This document shows, in pieces, positions 6,192-7,658 of a stretch of 7,658 nucleotides of DNA (its first letter is position 1; each line of letters opens with the position of its first letter). The notes beneath the pieces were generated by a model that saw nothing but the letters and a program-made list of their open reading frames with translations, was not told the DNA's origin and ran no database searches. The position numbers and the translations under genes were made by a program. The stretch is from Bacillota bacterium. GTDB lineage: Bacteria > Bacillota > Clostridia > Lachnospirales > Lachnospiraceae. The DNA lies in NCBI GenBank assembly GCA_023399455.1, contig JAEWPN010000135.1, positions 1 to 7,658 on the forward strand. The letters are read 5' to 3'.

Positions 6192-6856
6192 CAATAGCTC
6201 TCTGCCTTTCCGGCATTTAATATTCCTACTGCGGAGGAAGTTCCGATTCGCTCACACCCCTCATTTAGGAATGCTTCCAAATCTTCTCTCGTCTTTACCC
6301 CGCCCGCTGCCTTTATTTTTACCTCTGCTCCGATATGATCCTTGAACAACCTTACATCCTCAAGCGTCGCACCGCCCGTTCCGAAGCCCGTAGAGGTCTT
6401 GATGTAATCTGCGCCCGCTGCTGTCACCGTCTTGCATAGTGCGATTTTCTCCTCTTCAGTCAAATAGCATGTTTCGATAATTACTTTCAGAATATTCTCA
6501 CCGCAAGCCTTCTTTATCGTGCGGATTTCACCCTCCACCTTATCGAACAGACCGTTTTTCACATCGCTGATATTTACCACCATATCGATTTCACGAGCAC
6601 CGTCCTTTACAGCCTCCTCAGCCTCCGTCACTTTCGCCGTCGTCACGCTGTAGCCCAAGGGAAATCCGATAACCGTGCAAATATTGATTTTTTCTCCATA
6701 TGCGTCGTGAATGCGTTTCACGTAAGCAGGAGGAACACACACAGAAGCGGTCTTGTATTCCAGCGCCTCCTCGCATAAAGTCTCGATATCCTTCCATGTT
6801 GCAAATGCCTTTAGCTGCGTATGATCTATATGCCGCAGGATTTCTTCGTTCGTCAT
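6191..6856 (-). CDS. deoC: Deoxyribose-phosphate aldolase
   Basis: Cytoplasmic class I aldolase that cleaves 2-deoxy-D-ribose 5-phosphate to acetaldehyde and D-glyceraldehyde 3-phosphate in deoxynucleoside salvage. The ATG at 6856 is chosen because GGAGG (6870-6866) sits nine bases upstream; an in-frame ATG at 6871 would add five residues but overlaps that ribosome binding site. The 221-residue product has family-typical length. Catalytic residues are present: Asp91 in EIDMVVNI, Schiff-base Lys153 in DYIKTSTGF, and Lys182 in IKAAGGVKT, equivalent to E. coli Asp102, Lys167 and Lys201. DHTQLK (11-16) and the phosphate-binding GTSSAVGIL (205-213) are conserved. It is the first gene of a two-gene operon. 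No other deo genes (phosphorylases, phosphopentomutase) are in the window. Confidence 0.97.
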   Translation of the reverse strand: MTNEEILRHIDHTQLKAFATWKDIETLCEEALEYKTASVCVPPAYVKRIHDAYGEKINICTVIGFPLGYSVTTAKVTEAEEAVKDGAREIDMVVNISDVKNGLFDKVEGEIRTIKKACGENILKVIIETCYLTEEEKIALCKTVTAAGADYIKTSTGFGTGGATLEDVRLFKDHIGAEVKIKAAGGVKTREDLEAFLNEGCERIGTSSAVGILNAGKAESY

Positions 6857-7104
6857 AAAACTTTCCTCCATTTTCTTCTATAAATCTTATTCTAATATGA
6901 AATGAAAAAAAAAGAAAGATGCATCTGTTTTTCAGTTTTTTAATATACTGTTAATAGATAGATTTTTTTCAACTTTTTAGTTAAATATTTCATTTTATCT
7001 ATTTTTATAAGTATTTTTATGATATTATTGACCTGTTGACAGTTTATAATTCCAGCCTCTCATTTGCGGGGGGTATTGAGTATCAGCGAAAGGAGGACTA
7101 TCTT
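6857..7104. promoter_or_regulatory. Divergent intergenic region between deoC and citrate synthase
   Basis: This 248-bp AT-rich region must hold promoters for both directions, but neither is clear. Toward citrate synthase, TATAAT occurs at 7045-7050 and two TTGAC hexamers at 7028-7033 (TTGACC) and 7036-7041 (TTGACA), but the spacings (11 and 3) are wrong for a sigma-A pair. Toward deoC, TAGAAT-like boxes occur near 6890 without a good -35. A 10-bp palindrome AGATGCATCT lies at 6917-6926. The citrate synthase ribosome binding site AAAGGAGG is at 7089-7096. Confidence 0.4.
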
Positions 7105-7658
7105 ATGGATCACAATGTTTATTCCGAAGTTACACCGGAAATCGTACAGTTGGCGAAGCTAAGCGAAAAAGCCGACATTATCGAGACCGAGCTTTTTACG
7201 AAATATGATGTAAAGAGAGGACTTCGTGATTTAAATGGAAAAGGGGTGCTTGCCGGACTCACGCGGATTTCCGACGTGCGTGCCAGCAAAATGGTGGACG
7301 GCGTTCAGGTGCCGATTCACGGAGATCTATTTTATCGCGGCTACAATGTAAAAGACCTCGTTGCCGGATTTACAAAAGACAACCGCTTCGGTTTCGAAGA
7401 GACAACTTATCTCTTATTGTTTGATAAATTGCCTACGGAAAAAGAACTGGCAGATTTTACAGCTCTGCTCGCCTATTACAGAAGCTTGCCCACAAGCTTC
7501 GTCCGCGATATCATCATGAAGGCTCCCAGCAAGGATATGATGAATACTTTGGCAAGAAGCGTTCTGACGCTATATTCCTATGACGACAGGGCTGACGATA
7601 CTACGCTTCCAAATGTGCTCAGACAGAGCCTGCAGCTCATCAGCCTGTTTCCTCTGCT
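7105..7658 (+). CDS. gltA: Citrate synthase, N-terminal part (runs off the window)
   Basis: The first 184 codons of an open frame that continues past the right edge. ATG at 7105 has AAAGGAGG eight bases upstream. The product should condense acetyl-CoA with oxaloacetate to citrate in the cytoplasm, at the entry to the oxidative branch of the TCA pathway and glutamate synthesis. Recognition rests on the N-terminal half: RGLRDLNGKGVLAGLTRISD (38-57), then VDGVQVPIHGDLFYRGYNVKDLV (64-86), which is the small beta element and GDLxYRGY motif of bacterial citrate synthases, and FEETTYLLLFDKLPTEKEL (97-115). The catalytic His, His and Asp lie in the unseen C-terminal part, so citrate and 2-methylcitrate synthases cannot be told apart here. 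It is transcribed divergently from deoC. Confidence 0.88.
   Translation, partial: MDHNVYSEVTPEIVQLAKLSEKADIIETELFTKYDVKRGLRDLNGKGVLAGLTRISDVRASKMVDGVQVPIHGDLFYRGYNVKDLVAGFTKDNRFGFEETTYLLLFDKLPTEKELADFTALLAYYRSLPTSFVRDIIMKAPSKDMMNTLARSVLTLYSYDDRADDTTLPNVLRQSLQLISLFPL

Overview
This 7.66 kb window looks chromosomal, from a low-to-mid GC Gram-positive Clostridia-type bacterium, plausibly Lachnospiraceae-like. The grounds are strong AGGAGG-type ribosome binding sites, tightly overlapped operons, a lipoprotein (not periplasmic) solute-binding protein, and an N-terminal citrate synthase sequence of clostridial style. That placement is an inference; no rRNA or other marker gene is present.

Layout. 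(i) Positions 1-209 carry no supportable gene; this is the AT-rich tail after the iron operon plus a more GC-rich 60 bp left edge cut by the window. (ii) Positions 210-4108, all on the minus strand, form a complete four-gene ABC importer operon of the YclNOPQ / CeuBCDE / FatDCBE siderophore class, transcribed in the order binding lipoprotein, permease, permease, ATPase. The last three genes are chained by ATGA stop/start overlaps. Upstream (4194-4272) lie a TATAAT box, an 18-bp perfect palindrome placed at the expected transcription start, and a leader stem-loop overlapping the palindrome. A 9-bp perfect hairpin sits in the first codons of the first permease gene. (iii) A hairpin plus T-tract at 4305-4360 separates this operon from (iv) a second minus-strand operon, deoC (deoxyribose-phosphate aldolase) and a long aminopeptidase P, which share one base at their stop/start. 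(v) A 248-bp AT-rich divergent region leads to (vi) the first 184 codons of a plus-strand citrate synthase, cut by the right edge.

How the genes work together: the lipoprotein captures a ferric chelate outside the membrane, the two permeases form the channel, and the ATPase drives import. The palindrome is the natural site for iron-dependent repression. deoC and pepP are salvage functions (deoxyribose phosphate to acetaldehyde plus glyceraldehyde-3-phosphate; Xaa-Pro peptide trimming) with no obvious link to iron uptake.

The gene content is ordinary and I found no evidence of an undescribed system. The points most worth a second look are regulatory: the non-Fur-like operator palindrome, the overlapping leader hairpin, the intragenic hairpin between the binding protein and permease segments, the 36-bp coding tandem repeat, and a clear base-composition step between the iron operon and its neighbours.
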